Shown: positions 45,609 to 56,815 of the stretch, piece after piece
Position numbering within the stretch: position 1 is the stretch's first letter
How the letters are laid out: the number at the start of each line of letters is the position of its first letter
Source of the DNA: Acheta domesticus
Taxonomy: Eukaryota > Arthropoda > Insecta > Orthoptera > Gryllidae
Direction: 5' to 3'
Length of the DNA: 64,000 nucleotides
Assembly: GCA_031308135.1 (NCBI GenBank)
Contig: JAHLJT010009419.1
Location: 182,358,856 to 182,422,855, forward strand
Translations under genes and position numbers: made by a program
Notes under the pieces: generated by a model
Told to the model about the DNA's origin: nothing
The model's database searches: none
Seen by the model: only the letters and a program-made list of their open reading frames with translations

Positions 45609-46662
45609 AGTTGATGCGCCCTGAGCCATTTTGGCCGGTGCGGCTTTTGGGCACGCACACGTAGGACGGTTGTTTCCGGCGCCGCAGAGCCCGGCGCCGA
45701 ATGACGTCACTCAGCAGCTGGACTGCACTATGTTATCAAATGGTAGCGGACACAACGAACGCTCGCCGAAAGTCATCGGCTTCAGTCGTCAACGCCGGCC
45801 AGCTACCGGAACGCATGCGACTTTCGGCGCGCTGGCTGCACTCGCTGGTTCTCAGTCAAGTCGTGGCTTTGGATCGTGTGTTCATAAGATTCAAAATGGA
45901 TACACAACATTTTTGATTTCGAAGGTGTTTGTGAGGGTCGCTTTGTGGTATAAAAGGACAAAACACGCGAATAAATGTGGAAAATTAATGGAAAGAAATT
46001 TCAGCGTGTATGAACAACTGAACATCTACATATCCTCAAATATATTAGTTTAAGTAATGTTAAAGATTAGATTGAGTGAAACATTTACCAATCAAATCAA
46101 TACAAACTAAAAGAAAATAGGTTTTCAGAACCATTTACTAATTTATGTGAGTACACAATTAGATGATTATACACGAATTTAAGAAAAATACCTCCCATAA
46201 TTAATGTATTGGATGATCGTTCTGTACTTTGCCTTGTAAGTCATGCGAATACAATTGAACTATGTCATTGGGAGCGGTACTTATTCATCAATAATTGTGT
46301 TTTGTACGACACACACGCACTTCATTGTTCTTTTGAATTAACATCAATCTTTATACTTTAGGTTAATATTCTCTATTTTGAATACAATGTCCCAAAACTG
46401 CATTCCGTAGCACTCCTATTCTCTGGTTACATATTTTGATTGTTTTTCATCAAACTAGTATTTTCTTCTTTCTGTCACTGGTAATAATTTCGATAAATGA
46501 ATGGTCCGCAATCTGCTCTCTACCTCGCAGACACGCGTGAAAGTGAAGTATTAGGATGAACCGCTAGATCTCTTCACACTCGAATAGGCGTCCTGTATGT
46601 CGGCCCTTGCTGGTCGAACAGCACTGCTTATCAGCGGATGCAGGCGTCGGCGTGCAAGCGTT
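45609..46662. other. SPEF2: SPEF2 intron 4 spacer
   Basis: GC-richer between 45610 and 45880, without a recognisable product; otherwise AT-rich. Confidence 0.4.
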
Positions 46663-46898
46663 CTATACTAGGGTTTTTATTTCTTGGCGCATGGGGGCTT
46701 GTCTAAACGATGAAAATCGCACGGTATTTCGCGTCGTTCACGGTCATGCCGGTAGGAGACGCATGATTTGCCAGCACTGCTCGATACAGTAGCGTCATTC
46801 GACTCCTAGCGGCACGACTGAGAACGACGCGAAATACCGCGAGATATTCCATCGTGAAGACAAGACCCCACGCTACAAGAAATGAAATCCCAAGTATA
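46663..46898. mobile_element. Foldback MITE family F, copy 1
   Basis: 236 bp imperfect palindrome with arms of about 110 bp (CGGTATTTCGCGTCGTT, GGTAGGAGACGCATGA) around the centre CTGCTCGATACAGT. The same centre and arms occur at 56538-56772. Confidence 0.8.
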
Positions 46899-47241
46899 CG
46901 TGAATAAAATACGGTGTTGTCTGGTATGAAATATGTGTTGTATTTAAGATCTTTTCGAGAGCATAGCTATCATCCTCAGAGCTATCTGAAAATGACATAA
47001 AACAAATATGAAATGTAGATTGTATAAATTGATTTATAAATCTACATTTCATATTTGTTTTTGATGTAAACCATGAAAAACCGTTCCGTTTCCGCGTTGG
47101 AGAGGTTCCGTTTTCTGCCGTGTAAAATGCCATTTAACTTCTCGGGCCGGAGAAATGTTCCAGTTAAAATAGGTTTCCGGCTTGTACAGGTTCCGGTTTA
47201 GACAGATTTTACCGTGTACGTGTTGGTGTCCCTTCACTCAG
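46899..47241. other. SPEF2: End of SPEF2 intron 4
   Basis: Contains a 25-bp inverted repeat around AAATATGAAATGTAGATT (46993-47060). No gene. Confidence 0.5.
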
Positions 47242-47524
47242 GCCGGCGCGCGGGGAGCGGCTGGAGGAGTTGCTGGCTGGGCGCCGGCGCGGCGAGCGGC
47301 TGCTGCAGGGGAGCGCGGGGGCGGGGGCGGGCGACGCGCCCGCGGCGGCGGCGGCGGTGGCGGGGGCCGCGGCGGGGGCGGGGCCGGGGGCGGCGCCCGA
47401 GGACGCCGCCCGCCTCGGCGCGCGCCAGCTCCGCCAGCGCGCCCGCCACGCGCGCCGCCACGCCGACTACCAGCGCCGCATGGAGCGCCTGCTGCCCACC
47501 GAGCTGCTCACGCTCGCCAAGAAG
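47242..47524 (+). CDS. SPEF2: SPEF2 exon 5: Ala/Gly tract and charged helix
   Basis: Acceptor CTTCACTCAG at 47241, donor AAG-GTGAAG at 47525, phases 2 and 0. Residues 265-359. It starts with ERLEELLAGRRRGERLLQ, passes through a long Ala/Gly/Pro tract encoded by GCG/GGG codons (about 47315-47400, GC above 85 percent) and ends in an Arg-rich coiled-coil-like helix. In vertebrate SPEF2 this area is a charged helix preceding the QSQ-E block. The Ala/Gly tract looks like a lineage expansion. Confidence 0.75.
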
Positions 47525-48545
47525 GTGAAGCCCCTGGGTCAGGACTGTCCCACTTAGAACTAACGGTTTACGGCAACTTAGCACTTACGGGTCACGTATC
47601 AAATTCTATTTATGCCGCGGACCGCACCGCAATTTAAGATGGTTTTTATCCTAACTACGGAGATTATTATCGGATTTTTATCTGGTCCCCAGCAGAGATA
47701 TTACAGTTCAAAATTTGAAAAAAAATCCAAAATTCCAATTTTCAAGAAGATGTCATTTTTAATGGTTCGTTATCTACCAATGATATTTTACAGAATGTAA
47801 CCACACTGTTATGTGTAAAAGCACAGAAAAAATTAAGGCTATGATTCTATTCCTTCTTTGAGAAATTACTCTTTGAAAATCGAATTTCATTCATTTGTGT
47901 TCCATAGATTTGGTTGCAAATATTTCCCAGATAAATAATATTTCGATTTGCGGGTCAGAGCATACTGAATCGAATGCTTTTATTCTAGAATGCTAGAACA
48001 ATCTAGAGCGAAGTAATTTAGAAAAGAGTAAATGTCTGCAAACGTGAAAAATGGCCCACGGCGTGAAACAAAAGTGGCCGCCATTTGTAAACCAGGTACA
48101 ATAAAAAACGTTGAAGATATTTTTAAACAGCCAAAACATAGGGAAATGTATATATAAAATATGAATTTTTTTCGAGATTGTCGAGCGACCAGTCCTGGAC
48201 CACTTGAAACGAATTGACCCTCGGGCAAAGAAAGCTGAGCACAAAAAACATCGAAAATTGCTTGATTCGATTGAACACTACAAACACTACAAAATCTGAC
48301 ACAGGTAGATACGTTCTTAGCGCTGCCGTTGCAACGATTCGCCCGCGGCAGCCGCGAATGTCATCAAAGGTCCTGGAGCAATAAACCTCTAAAACCCTAT
48401 TATTAATACCCCATAGCACTTCAAAATTTGGATATATAGTCTTACATGGTGTTGTACCAGCTTGAGAAAGCTCACGTGGATCCAAGTATGGTGAATGTTG
48501 GGAGTAAGAATGTTATTAAGATTAGTTTTTAATTTGGTTGTCACG
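47525..48545. other. SPEF2: SPEF2 intron 5, first part
   Basis: AT-rich. No repeat recognised. Confidence 0.4.
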
Positions 48546-48756
48546 TATAATTTTATTTAAATGTTGTTCAGTTCTTCGTTTAAGTTTGGACAACCACAAT
48601 AAATACTACAAAAATCTTTGACACACATAATTCTATTTAAATGTTGTCCAGTCCCTTGTTAAATTTTGGACAAACACAATAAATACTTCAAAAATCTTTG
48701 AAGTATTTATTGCGGTAGTCCAAAATTTACCAAGGGACTGAACAACAACTTAAACC
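48546..48756. repeat. Tandem plus inverted repeat immediately before SPEF2 exon 6
   Basis: Two direct copies (about 48549-48624 and 48625-48700: TTATTTAAATGTTGT-CAGT, TTTGGACAA-CACAATAAATACT) are followed by an inverted copy (48700-48756). The centre forms a hairpin of CAATAAATACTTCAAA with its complement. It ends 26 bp upstream of the exon 6 acceptor. Confidence 0.8.
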
Positions 48757-48782
48757 GAGTCTGAACTCGTCGCTGATTGCAG

Positions 48783-49177
48783 GCGCGGGCAGACTACTTC
48801 GACGAAGCGATCGCGCAGAAGCTGGCGCAGCAGTCGCAGTTCGAGAAGCAGATGGTGACGAAGCTGCTGCAGGTGCGGCACGAGCGCGTGGTGGTGGAGG
48901 ACAACTTCTGGATGGCGAGCGACGTGATGAAGGAGCTGCTGGCCACGGTGAAGGCGGCGTCGGCGCCCGAGGAGGCGTCGCCGCTCGCCAACAACGCCGA
49001 GAAGCTCATCTTCAAGGAGCGCACGCTCAGCTTCTACAAGTGGATGCTGGCCGAGCAGAGGAAGGAGGCGGTCGAGGAGAACCTGCGCATCTGCCAGGAG
49101 GTCGTGGACGTGCTGGTGGACCTGGCGCTGCATTCGGCGGAGTATCGCGAGATCACCGAGGGCGACGTTCCGCAAAG
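48783..49177 (+). CDS. SPEF2: SPEF2 exon 6: conserved coiled-coil block
   Basis: Acceptor GATTGCAG at 48782, donor AAAG-GTATTT at 49178, phases 0 and 2. Residues 360-491. The best-conserved piece of the gene in the window: LAQQSQFEKQMVTKLLQVRHER aligns with the vertebrate R-SQ-ERR-A-QLM-VRHEK block, and YKWMLAEQRKEAVEENLRICQEVV...VDLALHSAEYREIT aligns with the following helix that ends in A-YR-LT. Predicted helical throughout. Confidence 0.9.
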
Positions 49178-49404
49178 GTATTTGCTTCTTTATTTTTTGG
49201 TACGTTTTTTACTTTCCCGTATACGTACGTATACACGGAGTGATACACGTGATATAGGGAAAGTTATGTAATGCTGCGCGAAAAAATGGCCAATTTTCGC
49301 CAGAAAAAAATTCGTTGCCGGGCCGTGATAACGGAAAAGTGGATAAATCCAGTTGCTAAATTAAGAAAAAAATCTCCTAATACGTGGTGTAGCCAGAACC
49401 CCTC

Positions 49405-50350
49405 TCTTGTGGGTCCTTGATACCGAAAAATCAATTGAAAGGAAAACGTCCGTCTGTCCGTCCGTCTGTGAACACTGCTAGCGCCTAAACCATACGTACG
49501 ATTTCTTCCAAAATGGATATTCCCTGGTCGATCTGGTTCTAGTCCAAGCTTTGAGATTTTGAAAAAGATTCTGCAAACTTTGGGGGTACTTTATATGAAC
49601 CCCCCGGGATTTTCAAAATTTTTCTCAAAAACAGCTTCAAATTTTCTCTTTAAATTTCTTGTAAGAACAGAGTAAAATGCACTTATTAAGGTGTCATAGG
49701 TCCGATTTTCACGGTTAACTCTGAATTTTCGAAAATTGCGAAAGTTTGAATTTTATTCGGAGTCTTCCTTTAACTACAAAATTGCAGACAGAGATTTTTT
49801 TCTTCAAATAAAATTTGTTCTTCATATTGAGTTTTTTCTTTGAACTCATGTACATGTTTTTGAAAATTTTAGTTCTTTTCGCGCAATATTGCGTGTAATT
49901 TGTGCAGTTTTAAAAAATACAAAAACCCGATTTTTTCAAAAACAGCTCCAAATTTTTACCTTAAACTTTTGGTATAGATGGTGATAAATGTACCCTATGA
50001 GATGACATAAACTCCATATTGCTCTATTCTTTTGTTTTTTCGAAACTTGCAAAAATTTAATTTTTTTGACTTAACTCTCGCGTCAGTAATATTTACATTA
50101 ATGGCTATTTGTTTACATTATTATATTTATGAGTTCAAGTGCTTTAAACAATGTCAAGTAAAGTTTCTGGAAACTCAACAGTTTTCTGTGAAAACTAGCT
50201 CAAATTTCCGCATTTTCAGAAACGCCCAAACTCTTTTCTCATAAATGACCTCAAATTTTATTCGTCAAAGCTTTCGAACGGATAGTGCTAATTGCACTCT
50301 TGAATATTACGTAAAGTTCATTTTGTATGTTTTTGTTTTTTGAAAGATCT
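49405..50350 (-). repeat. Dispersed repeat R1, inverted copy
   Basis: Reverse complement of 21555-22430 with about 75-80 percent visible similarity by eye; keeps only a short CGTCCGTCTGTCCGTCC tract. Lies in SPEF2 intron 6. Confidence 0.7.
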
Positions 50351-50397
50351 CTCACATCTTTAATATGCACATTACCAGCAATTTGTAGACACTATTG

Positions 50398-50704
50398 TAT
50401 AGAGAAATAAAAAAAGCACCCAATTTACCCAATTCGACTGCTTTTATATTTCACGCTTAATTTTTGTCTGAGCAAATATACTAATTTCTGTTGTAAATAA
50501 TAAACAATTTACATGTTGCTGAAGTGTTTCTATGCTTCCATAATGCACATTTTTGCCTAGAAATAATTTTTTCAAACCAACTTTTGAGTGCTTCTTGCGG
50601 CCCAACCATTCGGAATATCCACGTAGTTTATTAGACAGAATATGCTTAGAATTGTCTTAAGAGTTTATTTTCGAAGTTTCGACGTTTCCTCCCAGGACAC
50701 TTGT
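50398..50704. mobile_element. Truncated copy of the Tc1/mariner-like foldback element
   Basis: Corresponds to the centre and right arm of the element at 54069-54621 (AGCACCCAATTTAC, AATAATAAACAATTTAC, CCAACTTTTGAGTGCTT, ATTCGGAATATCCACG, AGGACACTTGT). Confidence 0.75.
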
Positions 50705-50749
50705 ATAGGACTGTGTAAAGTGACATGGGCACTCAAAGATAACAATTTT

Positions 50750-53028
50750 TGACATTTAAGCAGGCTTACATGTATGATTATAAATTAAGTAAATTGTACA
50801 TCTATGGTTTCTTTCGCTCCACATCCAACATAATGAATAGTTAGGTTCAACTGTGTCAAACATTATGCAGGTGCTGTGTACTGGCTTCTGTTTGCATGTG
50901 TTATGGTTATGATACAATGTTACCAACATGTCAAACATGAAGAAAAGTATTTCATTTTTAATACTCTATGAACGTTTAATCGAAGTACACAGTAAACGTA
51001 CGGAAATACAGGAGAATACAATTTGAATAAAAACAGAACTTTTTTATACAATAATATTACAACAATAATATTAGAAGAACCTGACAATAAATAGACTATA
51101 TAACAAAAGCAGTAAAAACCACTATTACGCACGCGGAGATCCTACCTGGCGGTCCTCTTGATAACTGTGGCGAGAATCTTAATGGAGAAATACTCCTAAG
51201 CACTCAATGCTCGAACAGGGGCTTGGAGACGGGTTGTATAGATTCAGACGCAACACATTTAAATAAACTGACAATGATAGTCTACATCAGTGTTGTCAAG
51301 GTCGATTCCAATTAGCGGAAGTCCGTGGCACGAGTGTCACGACGAAATCGCCTCTCCACGCAGTTCATTACCCTGCTACCAGAGACAACGCCATCCCTAT
51401 TGTAAAACGGCGAAACTCACAGTTTCCTTTCCCGACGATAGTTGCACAGAGAAGCTCGTGACATGCTACTGTGACACGTCGCGTGCCACTGCCATCAGCA
51501 GAAGACCTTGTCACCACTGGTCTATATTATTGAGAGGCTATATTAATATAGAATGAGTTATGGTCACAATACTATCACAATACTATGACTGTGATCAGGT
51601 GCAAATTGGACAGGCCTTAAAGAAAAGAATTACACAGCACAAAAAATGGTATTCAGATTTAATCATCAATTGTGTGCTCTAGCTAAGCATGCTATACATT
51701 TATAGCATACATTTAATTTAAATAATACCTCAACTTTAGATAAAGAGGAACATTTTAATTACTAAAGAAATGTTATGTATAAAAATATTAGCAATAGAGC
51801 ACACAATCATAAAACTAATATTGACGGAGTTGGCAGCATTTATGAAAATATTATCTGCAGCTAATAGTTGTTTTTACTGCTTTTGTTATAAAGTCTATAT
51901 ATTTTCAGGTTCTTATAATATCGTTCTTGAAACATTATTTTATAATACACATTACGAAATGATGATATAATTATGGGTATTTATACACGAGGGTGATATT
52001 ACGATACGTGCGACGAACGAGCTATTGTCGTAAACTTCACACGAGTGTATTAATACTCATTACATCGAGTTTCATACGGTACTTCTTCTACGACTGGTGG
52101 TAACTTTTATAAGTTAAACTTTTACATTAAATCGTTTCGTGGCAATTGAGGTACAGGATTCTACAAAGGCCACCTAGCAGGCAGGTCCCTACCTACCGCA
52201 GGTGGCTTTGTTTTACTGGACCGCCTGCGAGGGGGTACAGAGTACCGGCAAGAATTCCGACGTCTCTATTTTCGCTTTTTCTTTTATTTCTGGAGGTGTC
52301 ACGTCCACCAGCAGACATTTTAAACCAGACTTTTTTTAAGGAGAACCTCACGGCAGCAACATATAACCCAAAATGACTTGCGTTTAGAACTTAACCGTAG
52401 TCAAATATTCTCTCCAATAACTACCACTGCGCCAGTCAAATAGGATCAAAGTAAAATTACGATTCAATTTATTTTTTTAAAACAATTCACGTTAAAAATT
52501 ACTACTAATTAAAGAAATTAAAACTGAGAATCATCATATAGTATTAAATACAATTTTAATATACACAATCGAACGTAGCATTTACTATCAAGATTCTCAA
52601 TGATTAATGAAGTGTCCATACTTTGTTTGTAAGCTTCTCTGTGATTGGTCACGAACCTGTATCATAATGAAAACGGTTTCGTAATGAGTATCATTATGCA
52701 ACGGGTTGCATCTATCAAATTACAGAATTATACAATGGGAGTAGAAAAAGGTTTTTTTCTTTATTCAAATTGTATTCGCTTCAGTTTACTGTGCATTTGG
52801 ATTAGAAACTTATAGACCGCTCAAAATGAAATACTCTTAATGTTCATATTTGACACGTGGTAACATTATATCATAACCAAAACATGCAAACAGAAGCCAG
52901 TGCACAGCATTTACATAATGTTTGGCACTCGGTTGAGCTTAGCTATTATGTGGGATTTTGCTGCATGGAGCAAAAGAAACCATAGAATGTATAATTTACT
53001 TAATCCATAATCATATATCTTTTATGGC
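50750..53028. repeat. Large nested inverted repeat, arms 50750-50975 and 52795-53028
   Basis: The outer arms are reverse complements over about 215 bp (GTACTGGCTTCTGTTTGCATG; CTATGGTTTCTTT-GCTCCA). An inner pair 51035-51128 / 51862-51958 (TAACAAAAGCAGTAAAAAC; AAGAACCTGA) has the same relation. Between them lie a satellite monomer and AT-rich DNA. May be one or two non-autonomous DNA transposons. Confidence 0.65.
51285..51530 (+). repeat. Single monomer of the 265-bp satellite S
   Basis: TGTTGTCAAGGTCGATTCC ... GTGGCACGAGTGTCACGACGAAATCGCC ... CCCGACGATAGTTGCACAGAGAAGCTCGTG matches the array at 55845-56815. Confidence 0.8.
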
Positions 53029-53304
53029 GTGTCGCCCCATGTACGGGCCATGGCCAAATAGCAGCGTCTCGGCCTCGCAGCCATGGGTTACGAGGTACAT
53101 GTGGTTAGCACGAAGACATCCCCATGCCGTATTGTGATCTTCTCACCATGGGAAGTGAATTCTCTCATCGACACACAGCAACTTATACTGACACACTGCA
53201 AGGAAAACGCACACAACAATCTTTCCCCACCGGGAATCGAACCCGCAGTCGTGTCATGGAAAGCGAGCATGCTGACCAATGAGCTACACCGCCAGGGCAA
53301 TCCT
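53029..53304 (-). mobile_element. tRNA-derived SINE (family D)
   Basis: The minus-strand head (53304-53225) reads GCGGTGTAGCTCATTGGTCAGC (A box) and GCGGGTTCGATTCCCGG (perfect B box) at tRNA-like spacing, but the acceptor stem does not close, and it continues into a unique 200-bp body. A SINE rather than a functional tRNA gene. Confidence 0.7.
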
Positions 53305-53653
53305 ACATGTAAGCATGCTTAAATTTAACAATTGTTGTCTATGAGCGTCAATGGTCACACTCTTGTATAGGTCAATGTATGTGTTTAGGTCAATGCACAT
53401 ACTCCTGTGTAACTTTAACATTATCTATCTGTTATTTTTACTCTGATGAAGGCCGTATAAATGGCAGAAACGTCGGAAATGTACAATGTTTTTCTTATAT
53501 TGACCTAAACTCAAGAACCATAGGACATAAATCATTTTAATAAATTCTATAAAATACTTGAATTATCACTACTATTGTATTCATATTTTATAATGTAATG
53601 TTACAATAGTTAACTTAGGTTTTATTCATGAAATGTTATTTTTGTATTTGCAG
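53305..53653. other. SPEF2: End of SPEF2 intron 6
   Basis: AT-rich; contains TGATGAAGGCCGTATAAATGGC-like sequence of unknown origin at 53440-53462. Confidence 0.4.
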
Positions 53654-53965
53654 GGTGATGGATGAATGGAACACGATGGTTTTCGCGAATTATCCTCTTT
53701 TGGATATGACTGACCAGGAAGAACTCCTCGAGAGGCTGGAAAAACTCGAAAAGTTGAAGAATCTTTCTGTTTTCGGGGAGGATGAGGACTCCATGTGGGC
53801 GTCCAGTAACCTGTGCAAGCAGCTGGCGAAGGAGGCGGCGCTGGACCGCGTGGCGGTGCGCGAGTACATCGACTTGAAAGGGCGCTGGGATCTGCGTCGC
53901 TGCGAGAAAGACCTGGAACTGCCCTCTGACTCGGGTGTGCGAGTACTGGGGCATGTGGTTCACAG
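53654..53965 (+). CDS. SPEF2: SPEF2 exon 7: block ending in the GHVVHR motif
   Basis: Acceptor TTTGTATTTGCAG at 53653, donor ACAG-GTAATT at 53966, phase 2 on both sides. Residues 491-595. Opens with MDEWNTMVF, corresponding to the vertebrate -HDWKELF-, continues with REYIDLKGRWDL (Y-N-VGEW-LP) and ends with VRVLGHVVHR, the near-invariant GHVLHR motif that precedes the nucleotide-binding-like domain. Confidence 0.9.
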
Positions 53966-54068
53966 GTAATTTCCCGACATGCTTTTGAGAAACAGAGATT
54001 TTTTGGCTATGACCGCAAAATTCCCATTTTGATGAAAATAATGAATCATTTTCTGTTTCTCTGCGTAT

Positions 54069-54621
54069 ACAGGTGTGCGGGGAGGAAACGTCGAAATTTC
54101 GAAAATAAGTTTTTAAGACAATTCTAAGTATATTTTGTTTAATAAATTACGTGGATATTCCGAATGGTTAAGCCGCAATAAGCACTCAAAAGTTGGTTTG
54201 AAAAAATGATTTCTAGGCAAAAATTTGCATCATCGAAGCATAGAAACACTCCAGAAACAAGCAAATTGTTTATTATTTACAAAAGAAATGAATATATTTG
54301 CTCAGACAAAAAATTAAGCGAGAAATAAAAAAGGAGTCGAATTATGTAAATTGGGTGCTTTTTTATTTCTGGCTTAATTGTTCTTTCTGAACAAATATAT
54401 TAATTTCTTTTGTAAATAATAAACAATTTACGTTTTTGGAGTGTTTCTCTGCTTCTATAATGTCAATTGTAGCATAGAAATCAATTTTTCAAACCAACTT
54501 TTGAGTGCTTATTGTGGCTAAATCATTCGGAATATCCACGTAAATTATTAGACAAAATATGCTTAGAATTGTCTTAAAAGTTTATTTTCGAAGTTTTGAT
54601 GTTTCTTCCCCGGACACCTGT
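54069..54621. mobile_element. Tc1/mariner-like foldback element in SPEF2 intron 7
   Basis: 553 bp that is nearly one long palindrome: left arm from ACAGGTGTGCGGGGAGGAAA, right arm the reverse complement of ACAGGTGTCCGGGGAAGAAA, with arms of about 275 bp and hardly any loop. Flanked by TAT/ATA, consistent with TA target insertion. No transposase. Confidence 0.85.
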
Positions 54622-55844
54622 ATACACTCGAGTGTATCTGTCAATAATCTGTGAAATCGATGCAGATGAGGGTGTTTCACGGATAATTTTGATGTGGTAA
54701 GTCTGGAATCTGAGAAACTTCCTGGACTACACAGTCAATACGAGATGTAGTAGAAGTCGACATGTTGTCGCATACCGAGACAGTATAGTCGATGCGTCCG
54801 TCATGGAATTCTTTGAATTAACAGATCCTTCCCACCTTTTCCCTTACCCCTGAGACGCAAGCCATGTTTGCATTGCGAATCAGAGCCCAAGGCTCACCCA
54901 TGACCCACCGCTTCTTTTGTTTCTGTGAGAATTGAGAAGAAAGGGAGCTATTGATCTCTAAAAGATTAAGAATGTCTCATTCAAACCAAGCGACATCCTC
55001 AGCCTAGAGCTAGACAAAAACTTGTGGTTCAGAACCGATCGACTGGCATGAGTAAAAGTGAAGATAATTTAAATATTCTACATTTTTAACCAAGGCTTGA
55101 AGAAAATAAAAATAAATTTTAAGAAAAAAATGAATTTCCTTTTTCGTTGAAATTTAAATATGCCTGACTCTTTAAAATTTTCGTGAAAATAGACAAAATT
55201 AATATTCGTCAGAATTGTTAATTTTCCATTATTCTTGCATGTATATCAAGTCTTTAAAAATGTTCATTATAATAAAACAGGAAGCTTCCTGAACATCCAA
55301 CGTTTAGTCATTACAAAGAAAGAAATGTTTATGAAACACGTGGATACCCTTTCTTTCAATTATCATGTAGAACTTCAGTAGTTCCACTTCAGGTTTTTCA
55401 GTGCGACGAGGAGTCGAATTTTGTAGTTGTAAATAATTTGAAATATAAAATGTATTTAATATTTCGTTTATAAATTGAATTTTGTAAAATAGAAATTATT
55501 GTTCGTTTATTTTCAAAAAACATCCAAGATTCTCATCATTTTCCTGGAACATAGCATCCGATATTTGCTCCGACGAGTCTTGCAAGGTGCATTTCTCTTA
55601 ATTTGATTCCTCCGGTTACCAACAATCGACCGGCGATCTCGGCCGGTCACCGGCGAGCGGGAGCGTACGACCGACTGCTACGGACGGCATGGTCGGGAGA
55701 GAGAGAGAAGGGCGAGCGAGGGCGAGGCGGTAAAATCACAGAGAATACAGACCTCTGCTAACGACCTTTATCGACGTGTCCGGACACACGAAATAATCAA
55801 AGGCACATGAACAAACGCACCGTGCCATTGCATTAGAAAAAAAT
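54622..55844. other. SPEF2: SPEF2 intron 7, middle part
   Basis: AT-rich, with a GC-richer patch at 55610-55740 (GGCCGGTCACCGGCGAG). No gene recognised. Confidence 0.4.
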
Positions 55845-56815
55845 TGTCAAGAACGATGCCACGAGCGGGAATCTGTGGCACGAGTGCCACGATGAAATCG
55901 TCCCTCCACGCAATTCATCATCCCGCCACAAAAGACAACGCTATCCCTACTCTGAAACGGCGGGGCAACTACTAATAGTTTCCTTTCCCGACGGTAGTTG
56001 CGCAGAGAAGTTCGTGACAATGCTATGGTACCACGACGCGTGCCACTACCACCAGTAGAAGTCTTTGACACCATTGGGGCTAAAGCACTACCTCGGGCAA
56101 AAATATGCACCAGTTTTGTCAAGGTCGATGCCACGAGCGGGAGTCCGCGGCGTGAGTGCCACGAGGAAATCGCCCCTCCACACAGTTCATTATCCCACCA
56201 CCAGAGACAACGCCATTCCTACTATCAAACGGCGGGATTACTAGTAATAATTTCCTTTCCCGACACTAGTTGCGCAGAGAAGCTCGTGGCATGCTACGGT
56301 GCCATGAAGCGTGCCACCGGTAGAAGACCTTGACACCACTGGGCTAAAGCACTACCTCCGGCAACAATATGAACCAGTGTTGTCAAGGTCGACGCCACGA
56401 GCAAGAGTCCGCGGTATGAGTGCCACGACGAAATCGCCCTCCACTCAGTTCATCACCTCGCTACCAGAGACAAAGCCATCCCTATTGTAAAACGGCGGGA
56501 TTACTACTAATAATTTCTTTTCCCTGCACTAGTTGCTATACTTCGATTTTTCTTTCTTGGCGCTAGGGGGGGGTGTCAATAAAATGGAATATCTCACGAT
56601 ATTTCGGGTCGTTTTCCGTTGTGCCACCAAAAGTAGCATGATCGCCATCACTGCTCGATACAGTCGCGATCATGCGTCTCCTAGCGGCACAACAGAGAAC
56701 GACGCGAAATTCCGTGAGGTATTCCATTTTATTGACACATCCCCGTGCGCGAAGAAAGAAAAACCGAAGTACCGTGGCATGCCGTAGTGCCACGACGCGT
56801 GGCACTGCTGCCGGT
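55845..56815 (+). repeat. Satellite S: three tandem copies of about 265-270 bp
   Basis: Copies start at 55845, 56117 and 56381 (periods 272 and 264), each with TGTCAAG--CGATGCCACGAGCGGGA, GAGTGCCACGA-GAAATCG, GGTAGTTGCGCAGAGAAG and ACCACGACGCGTGCCACT. The third is interrupted at 56537 by a foldback element and resumes after 56772 (GTGGCATGCCGTAGTGCCACGAC). Confidence 0.85.
56538..56772. mobile_element. Foldback MITE family F, copy 2 (inside satellite S)
   Basis: 235 bp palindrome: TACTTCG-TTTTTCTTTCTT at the left, its complement at the right, arms with TCAATAAAATGGAATA-CTCACG and the centre CTGCTCGATACAGT. Both strands therefore give similar ORFs, which are not genes. Related to 46663-46898. 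Confidence 0.9.

Noticed and set aside
53225..53304. Functional tRNA gene on the minus strand
   Set aside because: A and B boxes are good, but no closed acceptor stem could be traced and the sequence continues as a SINE body.
56533..56805. Related ORFs on plus and minus strands
   Set aside because: They arise because the region is a palindrome; no protein family is recognised.
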